Part shown: positions 43,711 through 52,116 of the stretch, piece by piece
Numbering within the stretch: the first letter of the stretch is position 1
How the letters are laid out: each line of letters opens with the position of its first letter
Program-made: the position numbers and the translations under genes
The notes under the pieces: model-generated
Seen by the model: only the letters and a program-made list of their open reading frames with translations
The model's database searches: none
Told to the model about the DNA's origin: nothing
Assembly (NCBI GenBank): GCA_965262365.1
Contig: OZ253541.1
Coordinates: forward strand, 3,100,001-3,164,000
DNA length: 64,000 bases
DNA from: UBA6522 sp965262365
GTDB lineage: Bacteria; Pseudomonadota; Gammaproteobacteria; Steroidobacterales; Rariloculaceae
Reading direction: 5' to 3'

Positions 43711-44312
43711 GGCATCACATATCCCATCTGACCGGGGAATTCTTCCTCCAGCGCGCGCAACGCCTCGCTGTCCACAAGAAAGCACTCGGTTCCGTTGTTA
43801 CTTGCGTCGATGATCCCGCACACCGGCAACCGTTCTCGTAGTCGGCGCATGACCGGAGTATCGCCCCGGATCCCGTAGGCGACAAACAATTGTGCGGCCT
43901 CCCCTTCAACCTTTCCATGGATCAACATGGCCCGAAGCCGGGCCCGACTCGGGGTGAGGGATGGGTAAATCGCAACCGTCACTTCGTCCCCGGGACTGAG
44001 CATATCGTCCCTCCAACCGTCGCGAGCGATCTGAGCCGCCGGGTTGAGTTCGATCAGCCAACCCTCGCCGGCACCACTCTCATTCGTGCCATCAACGACT
44101 ATGGCTCCGTGAGGGTTCAGTATCCTCAAGACCCTGACAGTGCCCTCGACAACCTCGACGGATTGCTCCCCGTCCGCTGTAAGCAGGTAATTGAAGGAAT
44201 GGTGCGCAGATGCGAGCTGCGGCCAGGCCGCGGCCGTGCCCAGGAGCATCAAAGCGAAAAACTCGCTTTTCCATCGTAGGCCCCCAAGACATCTTCGAAC
44301 GCCCGTTCTCAT
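43707..44312 (-). CDS. Secreted DUF6152 protein
   Basis: 201 residues. Signal peptide (FALMLLGTAAAWPQLASA), then the family start AHHSFNYLL and VEGTVRVLRILNPHGAIVVDG. The remaining 110 residues are beta-rich with two cysteines (VCGIID, ECFLVD). It equals the N-terminal half of the fusion protein at 23023-24237. Middle gene of an operon: lipocalin-like gene (44348), this gene, amidohydrolase remnant. Confidence 0.78.
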   Translation of the reverse strand: MRTGVRRCLGGLRWKSEFFALMLLGTAAAWPQLASAHHSFNYLLTADGEQSVEVVEGTVRVLRILNPHGAIVVDGTNESGAGEGWLIELNPAAQIARDGWRDDMLSPGDEVTVAIYPSLTPSRARLRAMLIHGKVEGEAAQLFVAYGIRGDTPVMRRLRERLPVCGIIDASNNGTECFLVDSEALRALEEEFPGQMGYVMP

Positions 44313-44347
44313 TGTCGAATCAACTTCCTGGCGACTAAATTCCGGCG

Positions 44348-45064
44348 CTATAGTTCTTCCAACATGCGCGTCACCTCATCCAGGTCGGGCACCGTGTCCC
44401 GCTGTCCCAGGCTGACGCATTCCCACGGACGAATCTGCTCATCCGCCGACCAGACAAACTCCCTTCCGAGGATTACTGTCTGCGTATAGTTCACCGGGTC
44501 ATCGACCACGAGCTCAAGCTGCAGGTCCTTCTCTCCCGGGTTGCGCCAATAACGCTCTGTGACGCGAGCCTCACGGCTCATCGGATAACCCCGATTCGTA
44601 ACCAGTCCCTCGAGTAGGTGGGTCGTCTCGATCCTGAGCTCCGTTCCCTCCCAACGCCCGGTGGAATAGCCATTTTCGGAATAAGCTTGTCCTGCTGGTG
44701 GCGAGGCACCGTCCATGTGAATAATGCGGGTTGTATTCCCGGACTCGGACAGCAACACGATCCTTCCGTCTTCTTGATCGATTCGCATGGGATAGCCCAG
44801 CAACAGGAACTGAGGAAAACTCGGCACCGAGCAGTCGTCGACTCGCCGGGGGTCCACGTAGTCACGGTAATTTCGCTCTCCCTCCTCGGTGAACGGATAG
44901 ACGTCGGGTTCTGTGTAGGCAGGCAAATCTACAGGTCCGCCGCGTACATAGGTACCGGAGAAATCCACGTCGGACTCTGCGGCCTGCGTGCCGGGCGCCT
45001 GCGCGAACGCAGTCAAATGGCCGATAACGCCCAGAAGGATCGCGCAGACTGTCAACGCTCTCAT
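44348..45064 (-). CDS. Secreted lipocalin-like protein, partner of DUF6152
   Basis: 238 residues, signal peptide (LTVCAILLGVIGHLTAFAQ) then a beta-rich domain: VDFSGTYVRGG, PYPMRID-like strand, TRIIHMDG, STGRWEGTELRIETTHLLEG, VTERYW, and a C-terminal PWECVS. The same ordered motifs (IHMD, G-x-W-G-x-x-L-x-x-x-T, ERI, PYGC) occur in the second half of the protein at 23023-24237. ATG 45064 chosen (GGGGGA eight bases upstream); ATG 45079 possible. No enzymatic motif recognised. Confidence 0.7.
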   Translation of the reverse strand: MRALTVCAILLGVIGHLTAFAQAPGTQAAESDVDFSGTYVRGGPVDLPAYTEPDVYPFTEEGERNYRDYVDPRRVDDCSVPSFPQFLLLGYPMRIDQEDGRIVLLSESGNTTRIIHMDGASPPAGQAYSENGYSTGRWEGTELRIETTHLLEGLVTNRGYPMSREARVTERYWRNPGEKDLQLELVVDDPVNYTQTVILGREFVWSADEQIRPWECVSLGQRDTVPDLDEVTRMLEEL

Positions 45065-45123
45065 CTTACCGTCCCCCATTCAATTGCAGCGGCTCTTACC
45101 GGGCACTTGAGCCGAATCGATAA

Positions 45124-47209
45124 TCAAAGCTGGCATAGAAATGGCGAGGACGAGCGACGGCAACCTTGGTATTCAATCCGCCCCGAGAGCGCCCCGCCGT
45201 TGGGCAGCGGCACGATATACGTAGCGCCGACGTTGTAGCTGAGGTCCGGAGTGCGAGGTAGCGGGCTATCGATCGTGTAGGTGCTATCCCCGGCGCTGAC
45301 TGTCTGCTCGGGGCTACAGCCCACTCGATTGAAGCTGGTATCGACGATCACCAGGCAATCGAAACCCGCATCCATCCGGGCCCCTGCGAAGTCGAGACGC
45401 AGATTGTCCGTAACCTGCGCTGTCAGTTCCACTTCCAATCCGTTGATCGTCGAGTCACCGAGATTCTCGATGGAACTCCCAGCCGATGCACCCAGTGGGA
45501 TACCGAGGGGGGTGCCCGAGAGCTGCATATCGGTGTAGGAGTTCGTATAGGCAGCCACATTCAACCGTGCACGGCCATCCCAGAAATCCGACTTGAAGCC
45601 CACCTCGAAAGTCTCGGCGAACTCAGGGTCAAAGCCCGGTATCGGCGTGATTCTCAGGGTCGCCCCCCTGGCGGGAAAGCCGCCTGAGCGAAAGCCCTCG
45701 GAATAGGTGCCATAGACAAACACGTTATCGCTCACATCGTACCCGAGACTGAACATCGGCGACGTCTCGGAGGCCTCCAAAACGGCCTCGGTAATTCGCG
45801 TCTCCCCATTGCCGGGCCACTCCAGAATGTTGGTGAAATCCTTGGTCTCTTCGGTGTGGCGAGCACCCAACGTTAGATGCCACCGATCCGTAACGTCCCA
45901 ATTCACCGACAGATAGATCGCGTCAGAGGCGTTCTTGATGGTTGAATACTGGTTGGTATAGTGAAATCCATCCACTCGAGCCATCTCCAAGGGAGTACCG
46001 ACCGCCTCCCGCTGGGCAGCTCTCCCTCGAGTTGCCTGGGTAAACTGATAGGCCGTTTCATCAAACACGTAGACCCCTGCCGTCAAGCTCACCCGGTCAT
46101 CGGCCAGTGTACCGAAGCTCCACACTGTCCTGATCGCTGCTTTGCTCCGGAACACCGATATAAACCAGCGTAAAGGGTGTCATGTCATTGTCTTGTGCAA
46201 ACGCGGCCTCCATCTCGCGAGTGGACACGATCGTCTTCAGTGTCCCAGCGCCGACATCCCATGTAAGCGTCGCACTGAGCCGCACAGCTCCGGATTGCTG
46301 CTCAATTCAGGCAGGCCACCAAGATTCTGATTGAACGCCAAATGATCTCTCACAGGATTACCCATTCCGGTCCAGTTCGGTCCGGGGCCACCGGACAGGA
46401 ACAGCGTTTGCGCGGCTGGCGTTTCTCGTTTCTGCGTGTAATCCGCCGATAAATCCAGACGCAGGGAATCCGAAGGCAAAACGCTGATCTGACCGCGAAC
46501 CGCGTCCAATCCGTCCGAGCCCGTAAACAAGTCGTCATACTGCGTCGCCGTGACATAGCCCTCACGATGGACGGTGCAAATACGAAAATCGACTGTACAC
46601 CGTGTCGGAAAGCGGAACGTTGACCACCGCCCGCAACTCTTCGCGCTCATCCTGCCCCAGCGTCACACGCAGGTCCGAGCCAAACTCAGCCTCCGGTTTC
46701 CTGCTCACCACACTGATGGCGCCACCGATCGAGTTACGGCCGAATAGCGTCCCCTGCGGCCCACGCAATACCTCTATGCGTTCCACGTCGGCCAACTCGA
46801 GAAGGCTGCCAATGGTACGCCCCAGATAGACACCGTCGAGATGAGTGCCCACGGCGGGATCGGCCACGATGGTGAAGTCGTCCTGACCAATACCCCGGAT
46901 GAACATCACCGCCGCGGCGCTAAGACCCGACAAATTCGAGGATCCCTGAATCTCCACGCTCGGCACCATTGCCCCAACGTCCCTCAGGTCCAACGCCCCT
47001 CGCGACTGCAGTTCAGCGCCTGAAAAAGCACTGATCGCCGTGGGTACGTCCTGCAGATTCTCCTCCACCCGGCGAGCTGTCACCACGATTTCTTCAAGCG
47101 CGAGCGAATCGGCTGCCCCTTGCGCCCATGCCTGGGCGCCTGACAGCAGCATTGCGCAAGCCGCCAGAATAAAGGTAACTCGGGAATTGAGCTTGTTTTT
47201 GTCGTTCAT
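45124..47209 (-). pseudogene. TonB-dependent receptor, broken into four frames and lacking its C-terminus
   Basis: ATG 47209 starts a signal peptide and the plug: LEEIVVTARRVEENLQDVP (TonB box region), IQGSSNLSG, FIRGIGQDDF, VERIEVLRGPQGTLFGRNS. The frame ends near 46562. Barrel sequence continues in a second frame (46237-46600, SLRLDLSADYTQKRE), a third (46097-46285) and a fourth (45124-46155, with WHLTLGARHTEETKDF, FVYGTYSEGFRSGGFP and AETFEVGFKS). The final beta strands and the terminal aromatic residue are missing. A dead receptor unless the assembly has several indels. Confidence 0.85.
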
Positions 47210-47423
47210 GATTTCCCTACTCTTGGAGCTGTACGCTATATAAGACGGCCTGGACGCCGATTTTGGGAATGAATCAAGAATCCTGGCGCGCCAAAAAACG
47301 GCGCTTTTGTTCCCCAGATCGCCTTCCAAACCGTCTACATGGACAAATCACTCTAGCACGCGGCTTCCCATTGCCGGGCCAGCAGGGCACCATCGAGTCG
47401 TTTATAAAAGAGAGGATCAATCG

Positions 47424-47933
47424 ATGCACGCGAAACTTGGCCTCGTACCCGTTGCGCTGGTTTTCTGTCTGGTTGGGGTCAGCCCCGCGCAGAATATGGA
47501 TGAGTTGATGAGGATCAACGCGATCGTAACCGCCTGCGAGCGCCTGGAGCATGACTACGCCATCTACCGGGACCGCGGCGATGCGGAGGCGTTCGCCAAT
47601 ATCTTTACCGAGGACGGCGAATGGGGCCGGCCCACGACGGTTCTCAAGGGCCGGGAGGCGATCCGGGAGTACATCGAGTCGAGTTCCGGGGGGCCTCCGG
47701 AAGCGCACTTGCAGTTGCAGACGACGATCCAGATCACCCCGGTCGATGACACCACGGCTACCGGGATCAGCTACGCGATCGTGCTGGAGGCGCCGATCCC
47801 CGAGGAGGGCCTGCCCGCCACAGTCGTCGGGTTCCAGGTGGCCTCGGAGTCCCGCAGCACCTACAAGCTGACGGATGATGGCTGGAAAATTGCAACTCGT
47901 GAGTACACCACACTCTTTGTCGATCCGGAGTAG
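47424..47933 (+). CDS. Secreted SnoaL-like protein
   Basis: 169 residues. Signal peptide (GLVPVALVFCLVGVSPAQN) and one SnoaL/NTF2-like domain with DYAIYRDRGDAEAFANIFTEDGEW, LKGREAIREYI and the last strand WKIATREYTTLFV. Divergent from the dead TonB receptor and followed by a decayed DUF6152 gene. Start ATG 47424 has GAGG ten bases upstream. A low-molecular-weight ligand or isomerase role is possible; not established. Confidence 0.8.
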   Translation: MHAKLGLVPVALVFCLVGVSPAQNMDELMRINAIVTACERLEHDYAIYRDRGDAEAFANIFTEDGEWGRPTTVLKGREAIREYIESSSGGPPEAHLQLQTTIQITPVDDTTATGISYAIVLEAPIPEEGLPATVVGFQVASESRSTYKLTDDGWKIATREYTTLFVDPE

Positions 47934-47966
47934 CCAAATCCGCAAACGCAAAAGAGGAGCAGAAAC

Positions 47967-48290
47967 ATGAATAGAAGCAAGGGATTCCTTTTTCTCATGA
48001 CCGGCGTGCTCGTGTGCTCCCACGGCCTGGCTCATCACGCGTTCGTGGAGTTCGATCGCGGGCAGGTCGTCGAAGTCGAGGGCGAACTGATCAGCGTCCT
48101 GTGGGCGAATCCTCACATCCGCTTCTCGTTGCGGTATCCCGCCGACCAACGGTCCCATTGAGGCCGCGGAAGTGGGCATCATGACGTTCGACTGCGTCAA
48201 CTTGAGCGGCGAGAATAATCGACGACCGGTTCAAGCGAATGTGGTTCGCCAGGACTGCGCCATTGTAGGGGCCCATTCCCCAGTCGATTT
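47967..48290 (+). pseudogene. DUF6152 fusion gene collapsed by internal deletion
   Basis: ATG 47967 starts a signal peptide and DUF6152 hallmark (GLAHHAFVEFDRG, ISVLWANPHIRFS) but stops at 48161. Directly after, in another frame (48172 on), MTFDCVNLSGENNRRP matches the very C-terminus of the 404-residue fusion at 23023-24237 (PYGCIELSGENNLRP). The roughly 300 codons between the two ends are gone. AGAGGAG precedes the start. Not functional as the full protein. Confidence 0.7.
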
Positions 48291-48628
48291 CAACCGTAAA
48301 CCGAAACCCGGTCGACCGATCCGTCAAGCGACAAGAAATCGCGGTCGTGCGTAATCAGGGCCATGCTGGACGTTTCGAGTGCCGTCGCGACCTGTATCGC
48401 ATCCGGCAAGCGGATTCTCGAGCGCGCTCGTATTCTCGCCGCGCGATGCGCGATGTCTGCCGTCAATTCCACGAGCCTCCAGGTAGGCGATGCGGTCAAT
48501 GCGTTCCGATAGTCCTGCGCCAGTTTGTCGTTTCCGGTGCGCAGCGGACCGGTGAGAACCTCCGCCAGCGTCACGGTGGTGATTATCAGTTCGTAATCGG
48601 CTGCCTCCGCGCGGCGGCAGATCACCAA
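48290..48628 (-). pseudogene. PIN-domain (VapC-like) toxin lacking N-terminus
   Basis: About 112 codons. ELIITTVTLAEVLTGPLR, IRLPDAIQVATALE and ALITHDRDF match the middle and end of VapC toxins including the later catalytic acids. The N-terminal 30 residues with the first catalytic Asp are missing; the frame opens only with TTG at 48628 inside the antitoxin's stop region. The toxin is therefore probably inactive. Ends convergent with the DUF6152 remnant. Confidence 0.65.
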
Positions 48629-48634
48629 TGTCCA

Positions 48635-48811
48635 TCAGGGCCATTCGTCGCGCAACCCCTTGATGAATTCGCCGGCGTCGCCGTAACAGCCGTTCGCCGA
48701 ACCACGCAGGTCGGTAAGCTTCGACGCTTGGCGAAGCGCCTGGGATATTGGCACGATGGCAGCGTACGGAACGCCCCTCTTGGTTACGAGCGATCCGCGA
48801 ATAGTTGACAA
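48635..48811 (-). pseudogene. Phd-type antitoxin remnant upstream of PIN toxin
   Basis: A frame of 58 codons from TTG 48811 ends in KLTDLRGSANGCYGDAGEF and LRDEWP, the standard C-terminus of Phd/VapB antitoxins that pair with VapC (typical members read LRG-S-x-x-G-x-YGD and LRDEW). KRGVPYAAIVPI corresponds to the K/R-x-GKPVA-V-L-V element. The DNA-binding N-terminus is replaced by the end of the BCCT gene. Confidence 0.6.
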
Positions 48812-48827
48812 TCTTTCGGCGACGCCA

Positions 48828-50372
48828 TCAGCCGTCTGTGCCGCGCGCGTTCAGCCGCTTCACCAGCGATACGCTCATGACGATCAGGATGGGAATGATC
48901 GGCAGCGAACCGATCACGGTCAGCGACTGGACCGCCGAAAGGCTGCCGGACAGCGTGACGCCCATCGTCATCAGGAACAGAGCGGAAATCCAGGCGACGC
49001 GCATCGACACTTGCGGTTCCTGGCTAGCTCGAAGGTTCTTCGAGCAGACGCAGGACGCGACGAAGGCCGCCGAGTCCATGGTCGTTGCATAGAACACGAT
49101 GCACAGCACGATAAAGAAGATCAGGCTGAGATTCCCGAATGGCAGGTGTGCGGCGATCGTGGCCGTTACCGCATACAGCCCGCTCTCCCGCAGGATATCG
49201 CTGAGCGGCAAAATGTTGTTCAACTGAAGGTGCAAGGAAAAGGCGCCGGTGATCGACATGTACGACAGCGTGCCGAGCGACCCCCACAAGATGGTGCCCA
49301 GCACCAACTGACGAATGGTCCTGCCGCGGGAAATCCTGGCGATGAACAGGCCCACGAAGGCAGCAAACGCGATCCACCAACCCCAGTAGAACACGGTCCA
49401 GGTCTCGGGAAATCCTGTTTGGCCGATCGGATCGGTCCACATGTTGGTGCGGAAAAAGTTGTCGGCCATCAGTCCCAGGCTGTTCACGATCATCTTCAGG
49501 ATGAACAGCGTCGGACCGACAAGCAGAATGACGAGCAGGAGAAGGAAGGCCAGGATCATATTGAAGTCCGCCAGCTTCTGAATGCCCTTTTTCAGGCCGC
49601 GCAGGGTACTGGCGCCGAACAGGAGGACCCACACGGTGAGAACCGCGGCCTTTACCGGGGTGCTGTCCTGGATGCCGGTCAACTCGGAAAGCAGCGCCGA
49701 GACCAAGGGCACGCCGATACCGAGCGAGGTCGTGGCGCCGGCAATGATGCCGAGAACAATGAAGATGTCGATGATGATTTTCCAGGTCGAGTGCCCGAAG
49801 CGCGGCAGCGCGCCGGCGCTGGCTTCGCTGATCCGCAGGAAGCGCGAGCGGTCGACGTAGAGACTGTAGGCGATCGGCACCGCCGGCACAGCGTAGAACG
49901 CCCAGGGAACGATGCCCCAATGCAGCATCGGATACATGTGCCCCCATTCGTAGGCTGCACTGGAATAGGGTTCGATACCCAGCGGCGGAGTTTCCAGGTA
50001 GTAGATCGGTTCGCCGAAACCCCACGCTACGGTGCCTGCCCCGACCCCGGCGGTAAACATCATGGCGACCCAGTGTGGCGTCGAGAATTCCACCGGTTCG
50101 TCGGCTCGGCCAAGCTTGACACGACCGTGCGGCCCGAATGCCAACCAGAGGCAAAAGCCCAGCGCAACCATGCCGCACGCAAGGTAGAGCCAACTGAAAT
50201 TGGTCCCTATGGCGGCCATGACCGACTGCGCCCAGGCACCGGTTTCCTCCGGATACGCCAGGAACGCCGCCGCGAACAAGCCGGCGATGGCGATGGAAGG
50301 GATCAGAACAGCGGGTTCGGCCGAAGGTCGGTCGGGGGAGGCATCGGCTTCCTGATGGTCGGTCGAGGTCAT
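48828..50372 (-). CDS. BCCT family transporter (betaine/choline/carnitine type)
   Basis: 514 residues, twelve hydrophobic helices. Family marks: MMFTAGVGAGTVAWGFGEP (TM3 region), and FYWGWWIAFAAFVGLFIARISRGRTIRQ with the W-x-x-x-W aromatic box and the G-R-T-I-R loop. Couples betaine, choline, carnitine or DMSP uptake to an ion gradient or exchange. No osmoregulatory C-terminal extension is visible. ATG 50372. The gene ends over the antitoxin remnant. Confidence 0.93.
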   Translation of the reverse strand: MTSTDHQEADASPDRPSAEPAVLIPSIAIAGLFAAAFLAYPEETGAWAQSVMAAIGTNFSWLYLACGMVALGFCLWLAFGPHGRVKLGRADEPVEFSTPHWVAMMFTAGVGAGTVAWGFGEPIYYLETPPLGIEPYSSAAYEWGHMYPMLHWGIVPWAFYAVPAVPIAYSLYVDRSRFLRISEASAGALPRFGHSTWKIIIDIFIVLGIIAGATTSLGIGVPLVSALLSELTGIQDSTPVKAAVLTVWVLLFGASTLRGLKKGIQKLADFNMILAFLLLLVILLVGPTLFILKMIVNSLGLMADNFFRTNMWTDPIGQTGFPETWTVFYWGWWIAFAAFVGLFIARISRGRTIRQLVLGTILWGSLGTLSYMSITGAFSLHLQLNNILPLSDILRESGLYAVTATIAAHLPFGNLSLIFFIVLCIVFYATTMDSAAFVASCVCSKNLRASQEPQVSMRVAWISALFLMTMGVTLSGSLSAVQSLTVIGSLPIIPILIVMSVSLVKRLNARGTDG

Positions 50373-50486
50373 ATCCTGCTTCCATGCGGTTTTCGCCGAA
50401 CCATCTTACCCGTATGCAGCGACCGCAGCGTCGAGACTGTCGAAGCCAGGCTTTACGCAGTGATCGGGCGCGGTGCCGGCGTTCCT

Positions 50487-50508
50487 ACGGCAACAGCGAG
50501 AATGGATT
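50487..50508. repeat. 22-bp sequence duplicated at 51304-51325
   Basis: A 22-base identity with 51304-51325, the 3' end of the M23 peptidase gene. Both start TACGGCAACAGCG and end ATGGAT. Read on the minus strand both encode the C-terminal PFSLLP followed by a stop, so the copy here may be the tail of a lost M23-peptidase duplicate between the BCCT and toxin genes. Confidence 0.7.
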
Positions 50509-50545
50509 TGGTATCACCAGCGCATGCGACTGCATCTACGCGCTT

Positions 50546-50911
50546 TCAAGTGCTCTTGTCCTGGACCGCACCGACATGTCGAACCAGATCCATTGAATCG
50601 TGCAGCAGACGCAGCACCTCGATGGTAAGACGTTCCCCGGCATCGTCGACTCGATACAACACCAGGTGTCGGCCCTTACGTCCACCGCGCGCCACGTGAA
50701 GCGTGAAGAGGCCCTCCGCAATTTCACCGCTTCGCCTCGAGCCCGCCAGATGCGGACCGGCAGTCAGGGCCTGGATGGCGCGCGTTAACGTCTCGCTATA
50801 AATTCGCGCCTGCGCACGGCCGAACCGCTCAGCGGTCCACTGGAGTATTTTCCGAATGTCGCTCTCGGCTGCCGCGGTCAGACGAACGCGCCAACATCGA
50901 TCTCCGGTCAT
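50546..50911 (-). CDS. parE: ParE/RelE-superfamily toxin
   Basis: 121 residues: WRVRLTAAAESDIRKILQWTAERFG, AGSRRSGEIAEGLFTLHV and HLVLYRVDD, IEVLRLLHDSMD, matching ParE toxins (gyrase inhibitors in known cases). It overlaps the antitoxin gene by 4 bases and follows it, in the usual antitoxin-first order. Confidence 0.87.
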   Translation of the reverse strand: MTGDRCWRVRLTAAAESDIRKILQWTAERFGRAQARIYSETLTRAIQALTAGPHLAGSRRSGEIAEGLFTLHVARGGRKGRHLVLYRVDDAGERLTIEVLRLLHDSMDLVRHVGAVQDKST

Positions 50912-51213
50912 TTCGCGGTGTCATCATGCGACGTCGGGTCCGACAGCGCCTCTGAGGCAAGAGCGGAAAGATGGTCTCCCAAGGAATCCGCCGTGTCGAA
51001 CGTGCGGTACCTTCCTGCTGAAATGTCGGCGATGCCGACCGCTGCCGCCTCGCGCATGGCCTTGAGTCGGACCTTCTCCTCGGATGCCTGCCGCTCGACC
51101 AGCCTCAGGCCCTCGCGCATGACCTCACTGGCATTTTGGTAGCGACCGGACGCCACCAGCCTGGCGACTAGTTCCGACTGATACTCGGTCAGCACGACAT
51201 TTCGCGTCGGCAT
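50908..51213 (-). CDS. parD: ParD-like ribbon-helix-helix antitoxin
   Basis: 101 residues. N-terminal ribbon-helix-helix (TRNVVLTEYQSELVARLVAS) with the CC2985-type signature GRYQNASEVMREGLRLVE, then a disordered C-terminal toxin-binding part. It likely represses its operon at the palindrome 51242-51256, 29 bp upstream. Confidence 0.88.
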   Translation of the reverse strand: MPTRNVVLTEYQSELVARLVASGRYQNASEVMREGLRLVERQASEEKVRLKAMREAAAVGIADISAGRYRTFDTADSLGDHLSALASEALSDPTSHDDTAK

Positions 51214-51241
51214 GGTGAATACTCACGGCTGCGGTGAACGA

Positions 51242-51256
51242 TGGCATATTATGCCA
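51242..51256 (-). promoter_or_regulatory. parDE operator palindrome
   Basis: Perfect inverted repeat TGGCATA-T-TATGCCA (7-bp arms, single-base centre) 29 bases before the antitoxin ATG. Its place near the promoter of a ribbon-helix-helix antitoxin makes it the likely autoregulatory site. Confidence 0.7.
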
Positions 51257-51302
51257 ATAAGGAACTTGCGGCAATCTTGCAGACGCTGACGCCTGAACCC
51301 GG

Positions 51303-52094
51303 TTACGGCAACAGCGAGAATGGATCGACGCGGGCACTCAGAATCCTCGCGCCCCAATGCAGATGCGGACCCGTGACCCGGCCGGTGGCGCCCGCCAGGC
51401 CCACAGTCTGGCCCTGTTCTACGACGTCGCCCACTTCCACCAGTATCTCCGAGAGGTGCAGGTACATCGTGTACACGCCCAGTCCATGATCGAGGAATAC
51501 GGCGTTGCCGTTGAAGAAGAAGTCCTTGGCCAACACCACACGGCCGGCATTGGAAGCGAGGATTTTCGTGCCCGTTGATGCGCTCAGATCCGCCCCGGAA
51601 TGCGGCGCCCGCGGTTCGCCGTTGAAAACGCGCCGGTGGCCGAAGTTGCGCCCGCCCTGGGCACCCGGGATCGGCACAACGAAGGGTTCCGACCAAAGGG
51701 CCGCCGGCGTCAACGTCGCGTAGACCTCGCCGATCTCCCTTGACTCCCGCGCCGCGCGCTCCTGGTTTTCCGGGCTGAGCTGTACGAAGCCGGGCGCCAC
51801 GGTGAGTTCGGTGGTCGGAAAGCTCTTGCCCTGCACTTCCACGCTCTGTACCACCGTTTGAACTCGCCCGTCGGAGTAGCTCAAGGTCACGTTCGCCGGG
51901 TAGGCACCCGCTTCGGTATCCAGATCGACACCGATCACCGTGAACCAACTGTCGTCGCTGCGAACGAACGGCACGCTTCGTTCCGACCAGTTCACCTGAA
52001 CGGACTCAAGCCCGTCCTGATGAGGCAATTCGAGTTGCAGGGCCTGACCTTGAAATACGGTCAGCGCGGTCACGAACAAGGCGGTGGTTTCCAT
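51303..52094 (-). CDS. M23 (LytM-type) metallopeptidase
   Basis: 263 residues. N-terminal signal-like segment and a beta-rich domain, then a LytM peptidase domain: HRRVFNGEPRAPHSGADLS with H-x(3)-D, YTMYLHLS, and GPHLHWGAR with HxH. All zinc ligands are present (His, Asp, His) so it should be active. Peptidoglycan endopeptidase type. The transglutaminase-like gene starts 23 bases upstream, suggesting co-transcription with the trio. Confidence 0.88.
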   Translation of the reverse strand: METTALFVTALTVFQGQALQLELPHQDGLESVQVNWSERSVPFVRSDDSWFTVIGVDLDTEAGAYPANVTLSYSDGRVQTVVQSVEVQGKSFPTTELTVAPGFVQLSPENQERAARESREIGEVYATLTPAALWSEPFVVPIPGAQGGRNFGHRRVFNGEPRAPHSGADLSASTGTKILASNAGRVVLAKDFFFNGNAVFLDHGLGVYTMYLHLSEILVEVGDVVEQGQTVGLAGATGRVTGPHLHWGARILSARVDPFSLLP

Positions 52095-52116
52095 AATGGT
52101 TCCCCTTTGATCCCGA

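Noticed and set aside
48756..50699. 647-codon plus-strand frame opposite the BCCT transporter.
   Set aside because: Gln/Arg/His/Asp-rich antisense of a clear twelve-helix transporter; no domain.
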